Origin: Enterobacter chuandaensis
Lineage (GTDB): Bacteria; Pseudomonadota; Gammaproteobacteria; Enterobacterales; Enterobacteriaceae
Assembly: GCF_003594915.1 (NCBI RefSeq)
Contig: NZ_QZCS01000004.1
Span: forward strand, 186,001-250,000
Reading direction: 5' to 3'
Length of the DNA: 64,000 nt
Position numbers and translations under genes: made by a program. The notes beneath the pieces were generated by a model. That model saw nothing but the letters and a program-made list of their open reading frames with translations. It did not search any database and was not told where the DNA came from. The number at the start of each line of letters is the position of its first letter. Positions within the stretch are counted from its first letter, which is position 1. Below, one piece after another: positions 46,446 through 54,917 of the stretch.

Positions 46446-47124
46446 CGATGAAGTGATCCGTTATTTACAGGCGAATAACATCCTTGCGTTAAAACTCGAC
46501 CACGCATTAACGGGTGTAGGAAAATCCGTATCAAATCAGATTGAAACGATCGGCGCAGGTGCTACGCGCGCGCTGTATTATACGTCTTGCTTTACTGATG
46601 AATATCAGGATGTTTGTCAGAAACAAAAGTCCGAGGACATCCGATTTGCTAAGGGTGTTTATCATATAATATTTGATGGAGATGTTGTATATGAAATGCT
46701 CAAAATCTATTTTGAAGAAGTATTCCGGCACAAAACCTCCGACCAGCTAGAGCACATCAAACAATTGCTAATGACTGTAAATATTCATATCGCCGCAAGT
46801 TCACTTACAAACGCGGGATTTGCTTTAGCAACAGCATCATTTGTTGCCGCGGGCATGAGTTTAAGTCTTGAACTCAGTGTACTGACAGGACGAAGTGCAG
46901 GCGGGTTTGTTGGGATTATTGGCGTATATGGCGTTGTGCAGAAAGCGGCAGATAGCGCAAGTCGTCTTCACATTACCTACCCAGACTACTACTCGGCGTT
47001 ATATGCACAAGAATTGGAAATGATGTACTTCCTGATAGAACCATTGTTTGAACGAGCTGGGGCGTTTAAAGCACAATGGGGATCGGATGGTGAAATTGCA
47101 GATATCATCAGAAGGCTGATTTGA
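46435..47124 (+). CDS. Candidate T6SS membrane-active effector next to Hcp
   Basis: 229 aa from ATG 46435 (AAGGAG, 6 bases). An upstream in-frame start at 46369 is possible but has no good Shine-Dalgarno. No enzymatic motif is seen. A polar N-terminal half (MYYSDEVIRYLQANNI...) is followed by a long hydrophobic region (about 125-175: FALATASFVAAGMSLSLELS, then GGFVGIIGVYGVVQKAA) able to form membrane helices, and a polar C-terminus. Size and hydrophobic core recall small pore-forming T6SS toxins such as Serratia Ssp6; I cannot confirm homology. It is coupled to a small membrane protein gene and followed by hcp, so an effector role is likely. Confidence 0.6.
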   Translation: MYYSDEVIRYLQANNILALKLDHALTGVGKSVSNQIETIGAGATRALYYTSCFTDEYQDVCQKQKSEDIRFAKGVYHIIFDGDVVYEMLKIYFEEVFRHKTSDQLEHIKQLLMTVNIHIAASSLTNAGFALATASFVAAGMSLSLELSVLTGRSAGGFVGIIGVYGVVQKAADSASRLHITYPDYYSALYAQELEMMYFLIEPLFERAGAFKAQWGSDGEIADIIRRLI

Positions 47125-47318
47125 TGAACATGATGATTCTTATTAAACGGATTTTCATGCGGATATTCAGGTCATTGATATCGATGTACGGCCCTGCCTT
47201 ATTGACACTTGCATTTGCTGTTGTCTTTTTTCAATTTTTCCCTGATGGACCGATATGGCCTGTCCCCATATTCTGCATTTTCGTGATCGTTGTCTTTTAT
47301 CGATATGTCAAATGGTAG
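47124..47318 (+). CDS. Candidate immunity protein (small two-TM protein)
   Basis: 64 aa; its ATG overlaps the effector stop (TGATG), so the two are made together. A basic N-terminus (MNMMILIKRIFMRIFRS) precedes two membrane helices joined by a PDGPIW loop, ending in YRYVKW. A small inner-membrane protein coupled to a hydrophobic toxin candidate is the expected form of immunity to a pore former. A relative of similar length and spacing is encoded alone at 17686-17862. The hcp gene follows after 34 bases. Confidence 0.6.
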   Translation: MNMMILIKRIFMRIFRSLISMYGPALLTLAFAVVFFQFFPDGPIWPVPIFCIFVIVVFYRYVKW

Positions 47319-47352
47319 CCGTCAAAGGCTATCTTATTTATAAGGAAATATT

Positions 47353-47832
47353 ATGTCTACCCCCGCACACTTATGGCTTGAAGATGAAAATGGTTCACCT
47401 ATTGTTGGCAGTTGCCTTATGCCACTTCGCCTGGGGTCTATCGAGTTAAAATCCTTCTCTCACGGTGTCACTATCCCGGTAGATACAAGCTGGGGAAAAC
47501 TGACAGGAACGCGTGTCCATCGCCCTATCACGATAGTGAAGGAGTTTGATCAAACAACACCACTTTTGTACCGTGCTGTCTGTGAAGGCCGCACTATGAA
47601 AAAAGCTACAATTAAAATGTACCGTATTCTGGAATCAGGCATTGAGGCCGAGTATTTCAATATCATTCTGGAAAACATCAAATTCACAACGGTTGCACCA
47701 TACCTATCTCCAAACAGTATGAGTAGTACTCATCTTGAAACACTCGAATTGCGTTATGAAGCGATTACCTGGAAGTATACGGAGGGTAATATTATCTATC
47801 GTGATTCATGGAACGATCGTTGTTGCGCATGA
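47353..47832 (+). CDS. hcp: Hcp family type VI secretion tube protein
   Basis: 159 aa Hcp: N-terminal LWLEDENGSPIVG, the central GKLTGTRVHRPITIVKEFD block and the late LRYEAITWKYTEGN strand are diagnostic of Hcp (hexameric ring that forms the T6SS tube and carries small effectors in its lumen). TAAGGA Shine-Dalgarno before ATG 47353. No other T6SS structural gene is in the window, so this is an orphan hcp that must use an apparatus encoded elsewhere. A 9-bp hairpin (47841-47871) follows it. Confidence 0.92.
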   Translation: MSTPAHLWLEDENGSPIVGSCLMPLRLGSIELKSFSHGVTIPVDTSWGKLTGTRVHRPITIVKEFDQTTPLLYRAVCEGRTMKKATIKMYRILESGIEAEYFNIILENIKFTTVAPYLSPNSMSSTHLETLELRYEAITWKYTEGNIIYRDSWNDRCCA

Positions 47833-47840
47833 TGACGAAG

Positions 47841-47871
47841 GAGGCAAAGGATGCTTTATCTTCTTTGCCTC
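47841..47871 (+). terminator. Hairpin after hcp
   Basis: GAGGCAAAG / CTTTGCCTC, a perfect 9-bp stem 8 bases after the hcp stop; no T run, so termination is uncertain. Confidence 0.45.
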
Positions 47872-47996
47872 TAATGAATAGTGAAAATCCTCACTTTAAC
47901 CGCAGACCAACGATAAGAAGCAAAGTTAGGCTTATGCTTAAAAACGTTATATAGTGTTAGTTACCTGCAAACTCAAAACCTATAAGGAGGCCAATT

Positions 47997-48080
47997 ATGC
48001 TGTATCGTGAAATTTTCAATGTTTCACATACACTTGGTGATCGCACCAGCTCAAGCGTTATCGGTATCGTGCTGCGATAA
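47997..48080 (+). CDS. 27-aa leader peptide upstream of the ABC-F gene
   Basis: Short frame from ATG 47997 to TAA 48080 with a consensus Shine-Dalgarno (AAGGAGG, 7 bases before the ATG), stronger than that of most genes here. It encodes MLYREIFNVSHTLGD... ending in IGIVLR, with no recognised homologue. The last third of the frame and its stop codon lie inside a long hairpin that has an alternative partner downstream. That layout suggests a translated leader controlling the ABC-F gene 116 bases further on, rather than a free-standing protein. Confidence 0.55.
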   Translation: MLYREIFNVSHTLGDRTSSSVIGIVLR

Positions 48081-48142
48081 CTTCTGCTTGAGCGAAGACA
48101 CCAACCCCTTAAATCCCTTCTCTCGGGCTTACTGAGTTATCG
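48050..48142 (+). promoter_or_regulatory. Putative attenuator: two mutually exclusive hairpins
   Basis: CTCAAGC-GTTATCG (48050-48063) pairs with CGATAAC (48075-48081) and GCTTGAG (48086-48092), with a TTCT bulge. This 14-bp stem overlaps the end of the leader frame. A second copy of GTTATCG (48136-48142) can pair with the same CGATAAC, giving a competing structure. A further small stem GGCAT/ATGCC lies at 48160-48173, before the ABC-F start. No T-tract is seen, so control would be on translation or Rho-dependent. Confidence 0.5.
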
Positions 48143-48195
48143 TCAGCGATGTTTGACGAGGCATAAACATGCCTGTAACTCTTGGGTAAGCAACA

Positions 48196-49908
48196 ATGAG
48201 CACTTTACTCACTGCACAATCTTTACGCGTTGATACGGCGTTTGGCACGCTCTTCGACTCACTCTCCTTTACGCTGAAAAAAGGCGACCGCATTGGCCTG
48301 CTGGGCGACAACGGCTGCGGCAAAAGTACTCTTTTAAAGGTGCTGGACGGAACAGATATCCCTGCCGCCGGAACAGTAGCGCTGGCCGGGCATTGCCTGA
48401 TGGCACGCGTGGAGCAACATCTCCCGGACGCTATTTTCCCGCTGACCATGCTGGATGCTGTACTCGCGCAACTGCCTTTAGCTGAGCGCGACAGCCTGCG
48501 CTGGAAAGCCGAAACGCTGCTGGCAAGCATGGGCTTCACGCCGCAGGATATGACGCTGCAATCCGCCACGCTGAGCGGCGGACAGCACACGCGCCTGCTG
48601 CTGGCGCGAGCGCTGATTCACGAGCCGGACCTTCTGCTGCTGGATGAACCCAGCAACCACCTCGATTTGCCGACCATGCTCTGGCTGGAACATTTCTTAC
48701 AGAACTGGTCAGGCAGCTTCGTACTGGTCTCGCACGACAGACAGCTGCTTGATGCCGTGACCAACGGCAGCTGGATCCTGCGCGATAAAACGCTGCACTA
48801 CTTCGCCCTTCCCTGCACGGCGGCCCGAAAGGCGCTTGAAGCAAAAGATGAAAGCGACGCGCAGCGCCATAAGGCGGAGCAAAAGGAGATTGACCGGGTG
48901 ACCGCCAGCGCGAAGCGGCTGGCGACCTGGGGCAAGGTTTATGACAACGAAGACCTGGCCCGCAAAGCCAAACAGATGGAAAAACAGGTCGAACGGCTGA
49001 AGGAGAGCCAGACGGCGCTCACGGCAGGCAGCCCGTGGACGTTAACCCTGCGCGGTGACGCGCTGCGGGCAGACAGGCTGCTGGAAATGGAAAATCTCGG
49101 CGTGCCGCCTGCACCGGGGCTACTGCCGCTGTTTAGCATTGAAACGGCGCGGCTGAAAAGCGGCGATCGCGTGGCGATTGTCGGTCGTAACGGCTGCGGT
49201 AAATCGTCGCTGATGAAGCTTATCTGGCGCGGCTTTACCGGGGAACTGGCAAACGCGGATCTGAAACTGCACCCGCGCGTGTCGGCTGGCTATTACGATC
49301 AAACGCTCAACCAGTTGCCTGATGATGCCACGCTGCTCGACGCGCTGGAGCCTTTTGCACCGGATCCGCAGAACCGCAAAATGGCATTGATAAGCGCGGG
49401 ATTCCCGTGGGCGCGTCATGGGCAAAAAGTCAGTACGCTCAGCGGCGGCGAGCGCTCTCGCCTGCTGTTCGTCGGGCTGACGCTTGCCCGCTATAGCCTG
49501 CTGATGCTGGATGAACCGACCAACCATCTGGACATGGAAGGCAAAGAGGCGCTGGCGGAAACGCTGCAACAGTTCGAAGGCGGCGTGCTGTTGGTCAGCC
49601 ATGACCGTCAGTTAATCAGCCAAAGCTGCAACCGTTTCTGGTTGGTTGAAGAGGAAATGCTGAGCGAGTGGCACGATGCTGAAGCGGTGTTTGAGCAGCT
49701 GCGTGAAAGCGCTGGGTTGGTGACATCCACCGCGTCCGTCATCGCCGCTGCAACGGCTCAACCCTCGCCGTACGACGATCTGCTTGAACGGTTGATCGCA
49801 CTGGAAACGCTGCTGGAAGAAGACCTGGCACGTAAGCCGAAGCATCAAAAGCCGCAGCTGCAGGCACAATGGCGTAAAGAGATTGAGGAGATAGAAGCAC
49901 AGCTGTAA
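48196..49908 (+). CDS. ABC-F family ATPase
   Basis: 570 aa with two ATP-binding domains and no membrane domain: Walker A GDNGCGKS and GRNGCGKS, signatures LSGGQHTR and LSGGERSR, Walker B LLLDEPSNHLD and LMLDEPTNHLD. A charged linker of the P-site tRNA-interacting type lies between (about 200-270), and a charged coiled-coil tail follows. ABC-F proteins act on the ribosome, either as translation factors or in antibiotic resistance. This one is not one of the four standard E. coli ABC-F proteins that I recognise. The weak Shine-Dalgarno and structured leader suggest regulated expression. Confidence 0.9.
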   Translation: MSTLLTAQSLRVDTAFGTLFDSLSFTLKKGDRIGLLGDNGCGKSTLLKVLDGTDIPAAGTVALAGHCLMARVEQHLPDAIFPLTMLDAVLAQLPLAERDSLRWKAETLLASMGFTPQDMTLQSATLSGGQHTRLLLARALIHEPDLLLLDEPSNHLDLPTMLWLEHFLQNWSGSFVLVSHDRQLLDAVTNGSWILRDKTLHYFALPCTAARKALEAKDESDAQRHKAEQKEIDRVTASAKRLATWGKVYDNEDLARKAKQMEKQVERLKESQTALTAGSPWTLTLRGDALRADRLLEMENLGVPPAPGLLPLFSIETARLKSGDRVAIVGRNGCGKSSLMKLIWRGFTGELANADLKLHPRVSAGYYDQTLNQLPDDATLLDALEPFAPDPQNRKMALISAGFPWARHGQKVSTLSGGERSRLLFVGLTLARYSLLMLDEPTNHLDMEGKEALAETLQQFEGGVLLVSHDRQLISQSCNRFWLVEEEMLSEWHDAEAVFEQLRESAGLVTSTASVIAAATAQPSPYDDLLERLIALETLLEEDLARKPKHQKPQLQAQWRKEIEEIEAQL

Positions 49909-49914
49909 CGCTGC

Positions 49915-49937
49915 GCCCGGCGAGGTTCTCGCCGGGC
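49915..49937 (+). terminator. Hairpin after the ABC-F gene
   Basis: Perfect 10-bp stem GCCCGGCGAG / CTCGCCGGGC with a 3-base loop, 6 bases after the stop; a TTATTT sequence follows. Confidence 0.7.
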
Positions 49938-50103
49938 CAGTTATTTCCCCCTAAATTATTAGAGGAACGCCGTATTCTTAATCTGAAAACGAATTAAATG
50001 ATGACATTATGTTGCTGCAGCCTTGCATTACCAGGCTAATGAATTAATCCTTAAGAGGTATTACCCTGCTGCGCAGATTCTTATCATGAACAAGGAGAAA
50101 CAC

Positions 50104-51114
50104 ATGAAGGCTGCTGTTGTCACTCAGGATCACCAGGTCAACGTCACCGAAAAAACCTTACGCCCGCTGAAGCACGGGGAAGCCCTGCTGAAGATGGAGT
50201 GCTGTGGCGTATGCCATACCGATCTTCACGTGAAGAACGGTGATTTCGGCGATAAAACCGGGGTGATTTTGGGACATGAAGGGATTGGGATTGTAAAAGA
50301 AATCGGCCCTGGCGTGACGTCGCTGAAAGTCGGCGATCGCGCGAGCGTGGCGTGGTTTTTTGAAGGCTGTGGCCACTGCGAATACTGTAACACCGGCAAT
50401 GAAACCCTGTGCCGCGATGTGAAAAATGCCGGTTACTCCGTCGATGGCGGCATGGCCGAAGAGTGCATCGTCACCGCGGATTACGCGGTCAAAGTCCCGG
50501 ACGGTCTGGATTCGGCTGCGGCAAGCAGCATTACCTGTGCAGGCGTAACCACCTATAAAGCGGTGAAAGTCTCCGGTATTAAACCGGGCCAGTGGATCGC
50601 AATTTACGGCCTGGGCGGGTTAGGCAACCTTGCTCTGCAGTATGCCAAAAACGTCTTTAACGCCAAAGTCATCGCCCTCGACGTTAATGACGAACAGCTC
50701 AAGCTGGCGGCCAGCATGGGGGCGGATTTAACCATTAACTCCCGCAGCGAAGATGCCGCGAAAATTGTGCAGGAGAAAACCGGCGGCGCGCATGCTGCGG
50801 TGGTCACTGCCGTCGCCAAAGCGGCCTTCAACTCAGCGGTTGACGCGGTTCGTGCCGGTGGCCGCGTGGTCGCAGTTGGCCTGCCGCCGGAAGCGATGAG
50901 CCTCGACATCCCGCGTCTGGTGCTGGATGGCATTCAGGTGGTGGGTTCACTGGTCGGCACCCGTCAGGATCTGCAGGAAGCCTTCCAGTTCGCCGCTGAG
51001 GGCAAAGTGGTGCCGAAAGTCACAATGCGTCCGCTGGAGGATATCAACGCCATCTTTAAAGAGATGGAACAGGGTCAGATTCGTGGCCGTATGGTGATTG
51101 ACCTGCGTTCATAA
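50104..51114 (+). CDS. adhP: Zinc-dependent alcohol dehydrogenase AdhP
   Basis: 336 aa, the length of E. coli AdhP, and close to it throughout. Ethanol-preferring, NAD-dependent. Catalytic zinc ligands Cys37, His58 (GHEG) and a later Cys; structural zinc cysteines in GCGHCEYC...C. Rossmann motif [13 protein letters not shown]. The ATG at 50104 follows AAGGAG; the longer upstream frame is not needed. A terminator follows directly. Confidence 0.96.
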   Translation: MKAAVVTQDHQVNVTEKTLRPLKHGEALLKMECCGVCHTDLHVKNGDFGDKTGVILGHEGIGIVKEIGPGVTSLKVGDRASVAWFFEGCGHCEYCNTGNETLCRDVKNAGYSVDGGMAEECIVTADYAVKVPDGLDSAAASSITCAGVTTYKAVKVSGIKPGQWIAIYGLGGLGNLALQYAKNVFNAKVIALDVNDEQLKLAASMGADLTINSRSEDAAKIVQEKTGGAHAAVVTAVAKAAFNSAVDAVRAGGRVVAVGLPPEAMSLDIPRLVLDGIQVVGSLVGTRQDLQEAFQFAAEGKVVPKVTMRPLEDINAIFKEMEQGQIRGRMVIDLRS

Positions 51115-51129
51115 TCTCCTGCCCTCATC

Positions 51130-51153
51130 ACCGCTCCCTCCGGGAGCGGTTTT
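51130..51153 (+). terminator. Rho-independent terminator after adhP
   Basis: ACCGCTCCC / GGGAGCGGT stem followed by TTTTC; it reaches the stop codon of the convergent araJ. Confidence 0.85.
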
Positions 51154-52328
51154 CATACTACCGCGCGCGCCTTAAGCTGCATCTGTCTTGCCCGCAGGTA
51201 CCCGTAAATAAGCAGCGCACTCATGGCCGAGAAAGAGAGAACCGCCGCTGGCAGCGTGACGTAACGCCAGCTAAAGCCCAGGGTAATCATCATCCCGCCG
51301 AAGTACGCGCCAATCGCACTGCCGAGATTAAACGCCATTTGTCCCCCTGCTGCCCCCAGCATCTCACCGCCCTTCGCATTTTGCAGAAGCAGGATTTGCA
51401 GCGGCGCAGAGAGCGCAAACAGCCCGGCGCAGCAGATAAAGCCCATCATCAGTGAGGCCGTTTTTTGTTCACCAAAGGTGAAAAGCAGCAGCAGTGAGGC
51501 GACAATCACCATGTCGGTGGTGGCCGCAATGCGCAGCGGGCTAAACCGGCCGGAGAGCTTACCGCTCAGCAAATTGCCCAACACCATGCCCAGCCCCATC
51601 AGCATCATGATGGCCGTCATCACCCCTTCCGAAAAACCGGAGACGTTGACCATAAACGGCTTAACGAAGCTAAACCACGCAAACACGCCCGCGTTGCCAA
51701 ACATGGTGGCAGCAAAAATCAGCCAGGGTTCCGGTTTCTTGAGGAAATGGAACTGCTCAGTCAATTTGATTTCTGATTTGTCGTGGATATCCGGCACCCA
51801 GAGGAGAACCGAGAGGATCACCAGCGCGTCGAAGACAGCAATCAGGAAAAAGGTATAACGCCAGTTAAATGCATGCCCCAGCCATGTACCCAGCGGAACG
51901 CCCATCAAATTGGCGACGGTCATGCCAGCAATCATTCCAGAGACCGCAACCGTCACCTTCCCCGGTGGCGCAATTTTCGAAAGGATTATCGCCCCGACGC
52001 CAAAAATGGCCCCGTGTGGAAAGCCGGAAATCAGCCGCCCCACCGCCAGCCAGAAATAGGACGTCGAAAACGTAAACAGAGCATTGCCGACCGCGCACAT
52101 GGCCACCAGAAACAGCAGCGTGGTTTTTAACGAAAACTTTCCCGAAAACAGCGCCACAATCGGGGCGCCGACCACCACGCCGAAAGCATAAAAAGAGATC
52201 ATATTCCCGGCGGAGGGAATCGAAATACCGGTGTCGTGCGCCAGTTCGGTTAGCACACCCATAATGCCAAACTCAGCCATGCCCAGGCCAAACGTGCCAA
52301 GCGCCAGCGAAAAAATTGTCTTTTTCAT
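51153..52328 (-). CDS. araJ: MFS transporter AraJ
   Basis: 391 aa, twelve predicted membrane helices, of the DHA1/arabinose-efflux-like MFS group. The N-terminus MKKTIFSLALGTFGLGMAEF, FPHGAIFGVGAI and LLLQNAKGGEMLGAAGGQ blocks follow E. coli AraJ closely. The physiological substrate is not established; export of arabinose polymers or other sugars has been suggested for E. coli. It is convergent with adhP, far from any ara genes. Confidence 0.88.
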   Translation of the reverse strand: MKKTIFSLALGTFGLGMAEFGIMGVLTELAHDTGISIPSAGNMISFYAFGVVVGAPIVALFSGKFSLKTTLLFLVAMCAVGNALFTFSTSYFWLAVGRLISGFPHGAIFGVGAIILSKIAPPGKVTVAVSGMIAGMTVANLMGVPLGTWLGHAFNWRYTFFLIAVFDALVILSVLLWVPDIHDKSEIKLTEQFHFLKKPEPWLIFAATMFGNAGVFAWFSFVKPFMVNVSGFSEGVMTAIMMLMGLGMVLGNLLSGKLSGRFSPLRIAATTDMVIVASLLLLFTFGEQKTASLMMGFICCAGLFALSAPLQILLLQNAKGGEMLGAAGGQMAFNLGSAIGAYFGGMMITLGFSWRYVTLPAAVLSFSAMSALLIYGYLRARQMQLKARAVV

Positions 52329-52493
52329 ACCGCAACCACAGGTTAATACTCGCGACGGGCATTATTGAACAATCTTGTATGGTGAGCCAGTTCAAATCAG
52401 CCAGCTGACACATTAATCCATTAATTCAGGTGGATTACACTTCATAGTGCGGTCTCGCTTTTTCCCGCGCCGGACAACCTGAGGATGACAATT

Positions 52494-53312
52494 ATGGGAA
52501 GTAAAAAGAAAGCCCCTGTCGCTGTTGAAGTCGTAAAGAGTGCTCCGCTAAAGACTAAAGAATATGAAAAAGAGCTGCGCCGCCTGCACGTTGAACTTGT
52601 CAAGCTCCAGCAGTGGGTCGTCGCCAAAGGATTAAAAGTGTGCATCGTTTTTGAGGGCCGCGACGGTGCCGGGAAAGGCGGCACCATAAAAGCAATTACC
52701 GAGCGCGTCAGCCCGCGTGTTTTTCGCGTCGTCGCGCTCCCCGCGCCTACCGATAAAGAGAAAAGCCAGCTCTATTTCCAGCGTTACGTACCGCATCTGC
52801 CCTCTGCAGGTGAAATCGTCATCTTCGACCGCAGCTGGTATAACCGCGCGGGCGTCGAGCGCGTGATGGGCTTCTGCACCGAAGAACAGGTGGAGAAATT
52901 TCTGGACGGCACGCCGGTTATGGAAAAAGCGATGGTCGATGCCGGGATTATTCTGCTGAAATACTGGCTGGAGGTGACGCCGAAAGAGCAGGAACGCCGC
53001 CTGCGCGATCGCATCAACGATGGTCGCAAAATCTGGAAGCTGTCCCCGATGGACATCAAATCCTTCAATTTGTGGGATGAATACACGCTCGCCCGCGATG
53101 CCATGTTTGAAGCCACCGATACCGCCTGGGCACCGTGGTTTGTCGCGCGTTCAGAAGATAAAAAGCGCGTGCGCCTGAATATTATTTCGCATTTGCTTTC
53201 ACAGATCCCCTATAAAGAAATTCACGTCGATAAGGTGGATTTACCGAAACGAAAAATTGGTAAGGTGAAGCCTACTAAATACCCTTTCCGGTATGTTGAG
53301 GAGCGGTTCTGA
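52494..53312 (+). CDS. ppk2: Polyphosphate kinase 2 (PPK2)
   Basis: 272 aa single-domain PPK2. Walker A FEGRDGAGKGG (about 54-64), lid Arg residues, and Walker B IFDRSWYNRAGVE are present. PPK2 class I enzymes use polyphosphate to phosphorylate nucleoside diphosphates (mostly GDP/ADP). The ATG at 52494 fits the GAGG Shine-Dalgarno better than the ATG at 52485, which overlaps it. It stands alone; a REP-like repeat separates it from the convergent fdnI. Confidence 0.9.
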   Translation: MGSKKKAPVAVEVVKSAPLKTKEYEKELRRLHVELVKLQQWVVAKGLKVCIVFEGRDGAGKGGTIKAITERVSPRVFRVVALPAPTDKEKSQLYFQRYVPHLPSAGEIVIFDRSWYNRAGVERVMGFCTEEQVEKFLDGTPVMEKAMVDAGIILLKYWLEVTPKEQERRLRDRINDGRKIWKLSPMDIKSFNLWDEYTLARDAMFEATDTAWAPWFVARSEDKKRVRLNIISHLLSQIPYKEIHVDKVDLPKRKIGKVKPTKYPFRYVEERF

Positions 53313-53322
53313 TATAGCAGGA

Positions 53323-53354
53323 GTAGGCCCGCGCAAGCGCAGCGCCGCCGGGCA
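53323..53354 (+). repeat. REP-like palindromic element
   Basis: GTAGGCCCGCGCAAGCGCAG and the following bases to 53354 (..CGCCGCCGGGC) have the form of the enterobacterial REP element (GTAGGCC...GCGCAGCGCC...CCGGGC). As usual for REPs it lies between two convergent genes. Confidence 0.7.
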
Positions 53355-53372
53355 AAGCCGACGGCGCAGGTC

Positions 53373-54029
53373 TTACTTGATCCCTTCCGTACTTTCCTGT
53401 TTCGCTTCCAGCCGCTCGACATCACGGTACCAGCGCGGGTGGTGTTTCTGCGCCCAGCGGCGGCTCACCTTCCCTTCAATCATGCCTTTAATCGAGCCTT
53501 TAACCCAGAACGCCATATACATATGGATCAGGATTGCGTGGATCAGAATAATGGCCGACGTGGCGTGGATCAGCAGCGCGTAGCGAATCACCTGAATCGG
53601 GAAATAGTGCGCAAAATACGGACGCCAGATAATCACCCCGGTCACCAGCAGCACAAAAATCATGCTCATGATGGTCCAGAACATCATCTTCTGCCCGGCG
53701 TTATACTTGCCTACCTTCGCGACTTTATGCTCGTTGCCCTTCAGAACTTCGACAATCCCTTTCAGCCACGGAATGTCCTGTTTGTCCGGGATGTTGTGAT
53801 GGACAAAGCGCACGAACATAAACATCAGCACCACGAAAATCAGCACGCCGAAGAACGGATGCAGAATGCGCCCCATCTGCGGCGTACCGAAGGTTTCGGT
53901 CAGCCACTGCAGCGTCGGGAAGAAGAACGAAATCCCCGACACCGCCACCAGGAAGAAGCAGATCACCACCGTCCAGTGACAGGCGCGGTCGATAAACTTC
54001 GTGCGCACGATCATTTTCGACTTACTCAT
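53373..54029 (-). CDS. fdnI: Formate dehydrogenase-N cytochrome b556 subunit FdnI
   Basis: 218 aa inner-membrane subunit with four helices and the conserved haem histidines (e.g. RACHWTVV and [20 protein letters not shown]). It passes electrons from FdnH to menaquinone. The ATG at 54029 overlaps fdnH by 8 bases; the in-frame upstream extension is not needed. Last gene of fdnGHI. Confidence 0.95.
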   Translation of the reverse strand: MSKSKMIVRTKFIDRACHWTVVICFFLVAVSGISFFFPTLQWLTETFGTPQMGRILHPFFGVLIFVVLMFMFVRFVHHNIPDKQDIPWLKGIVEVLKGNEHKVAKVGKYNAGQKMMFWTIMSMIFVLLVTGVIIWRPYFAHYFPIQVIRYALLIHATSAIILIHAILIHMYMAFWVKGSIKGMIEGKVSRRWAQKHHPRWYRDVERLEAKQESTEGIK

Positions 54030-54906
54030 GGTGTTCCTCCTCATCGTCATCCACCTCTTTGTTTGGCCCGATACCGATGTAGTGATAAATCAGCCCGGCA
54101 AAGGTAGCGATAAAGCCCGCCGCTGAGAGCGGTTTGAGCGCCCCTTTCCACAGGTTGATCGACGTGTCGATCGCCGGTTCCTTCGGCAGATTGTGGTACA
54201 GCTCCGGTTGGTCGTTGTGATGCAGAACGTACATCACGTGCGTACCGCCCACGCCCTGCGGGTTGTAAATGCCCGCCTTGTCGTAGCCGCGCGCTTTCAG
54301 CTTGTCCACACGCTCTTGCGCCACGTCGAGCATCTCTTTCTTGGTGCCGAAGTGGATCGCGCCGGTGGGACAGGTCTTCACGCAGGCAGGCTCCTGCCCG
54401 ACGCTGACGCGGTCCACGCACAGGGTGCATTTATATACCCGGTTATCCTCTTTATTGAGGCGTGGGATATTAAACGGACAGCCCGCGATGCAGTAGCCGC
54501 AGCCGATGCAGTTATCCTGCTGGAAGTCGACGATCCCGTTAGCGTACTGAATAATCGCCCCGGCAGACGGGCACGCCTTCAGGCAGCCCGGATCTTCACA
54601 ATGCATGCAGCCGTCTTTGCGGATCAGCCACTCCAGCTTGCCGTTCTGGTCGGTTTCGCTAAAGCGCATCACCGTCCAGGATTTGGCGCTCAGATCCGCC
54701 GGATTGTCGTAGACCCCAACGCAGTGCCCCACCTCGTCGCGGATATCGTTCCACTCCGAACAGGCCACCTGGCAAGCTTTACAGCCTACGCAGGAGGAGA
54801 CGTCGATCAGCTTGGCGACTTCTGCCTTGTAGTCCCGCGCGCGGGGCGCGGGGGTTATCGGGTTGGTCGCGGAGCGTTTAATAATGTCTTGTGTTTCCAT
54901 CGCCAT
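54022..54906 (-). CDS. fdnH: Formate dehydrogenase-N iron-sulfur subunit FdnH
   Basis: 294 aa, as in E. coli, with four cysteine clusters for four [4Fe-4S] centres ([47 protein letters not shown]...C). A C-terminal helix ([15 protein letters not shown]) anchors it to the membrane. It links FdnG to FdnI in the periplasm-facing complex used in nitrate respiration. Confidence 0.96.
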   Translation of the reverse strand: MAMETQDIIKRSATNPITPAPRARDYKAEVAKLIDVSSCVGCKACQVACSEWNDIRDEVGHCVGVYDNPADLSAKSWTVMRFSETDQNGKLEWLIRKDGCMHCEDPGCLKACPSAGAIIQYANGIVDFQQDNCIGCGYCIAGCPFNIPRLNKEDNRVYKCTLCVDRVSVGQEPACVKTCPTGAIHFGTKKEMLDVAQERVDKLKARGYDKAGIYNPQGVGGTHVMYVLHHNDQPELYHNLPKEPAIDTSINLWKGALKPLSAAGFIATFAGLIYHYIGIGPNKEVDDDEEEHHE

Positions 54907-54917
54907 TTAATCGCTCC

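Noticed and set aside
47353-47832. Hcp as evidence of a full T6SS locus here
   Set aside because: No Tss/ClpV/VgrG gene is present on either side; neighbours are backbone metabolic genes and an ABC-F gene, so it is an orphan hcp.
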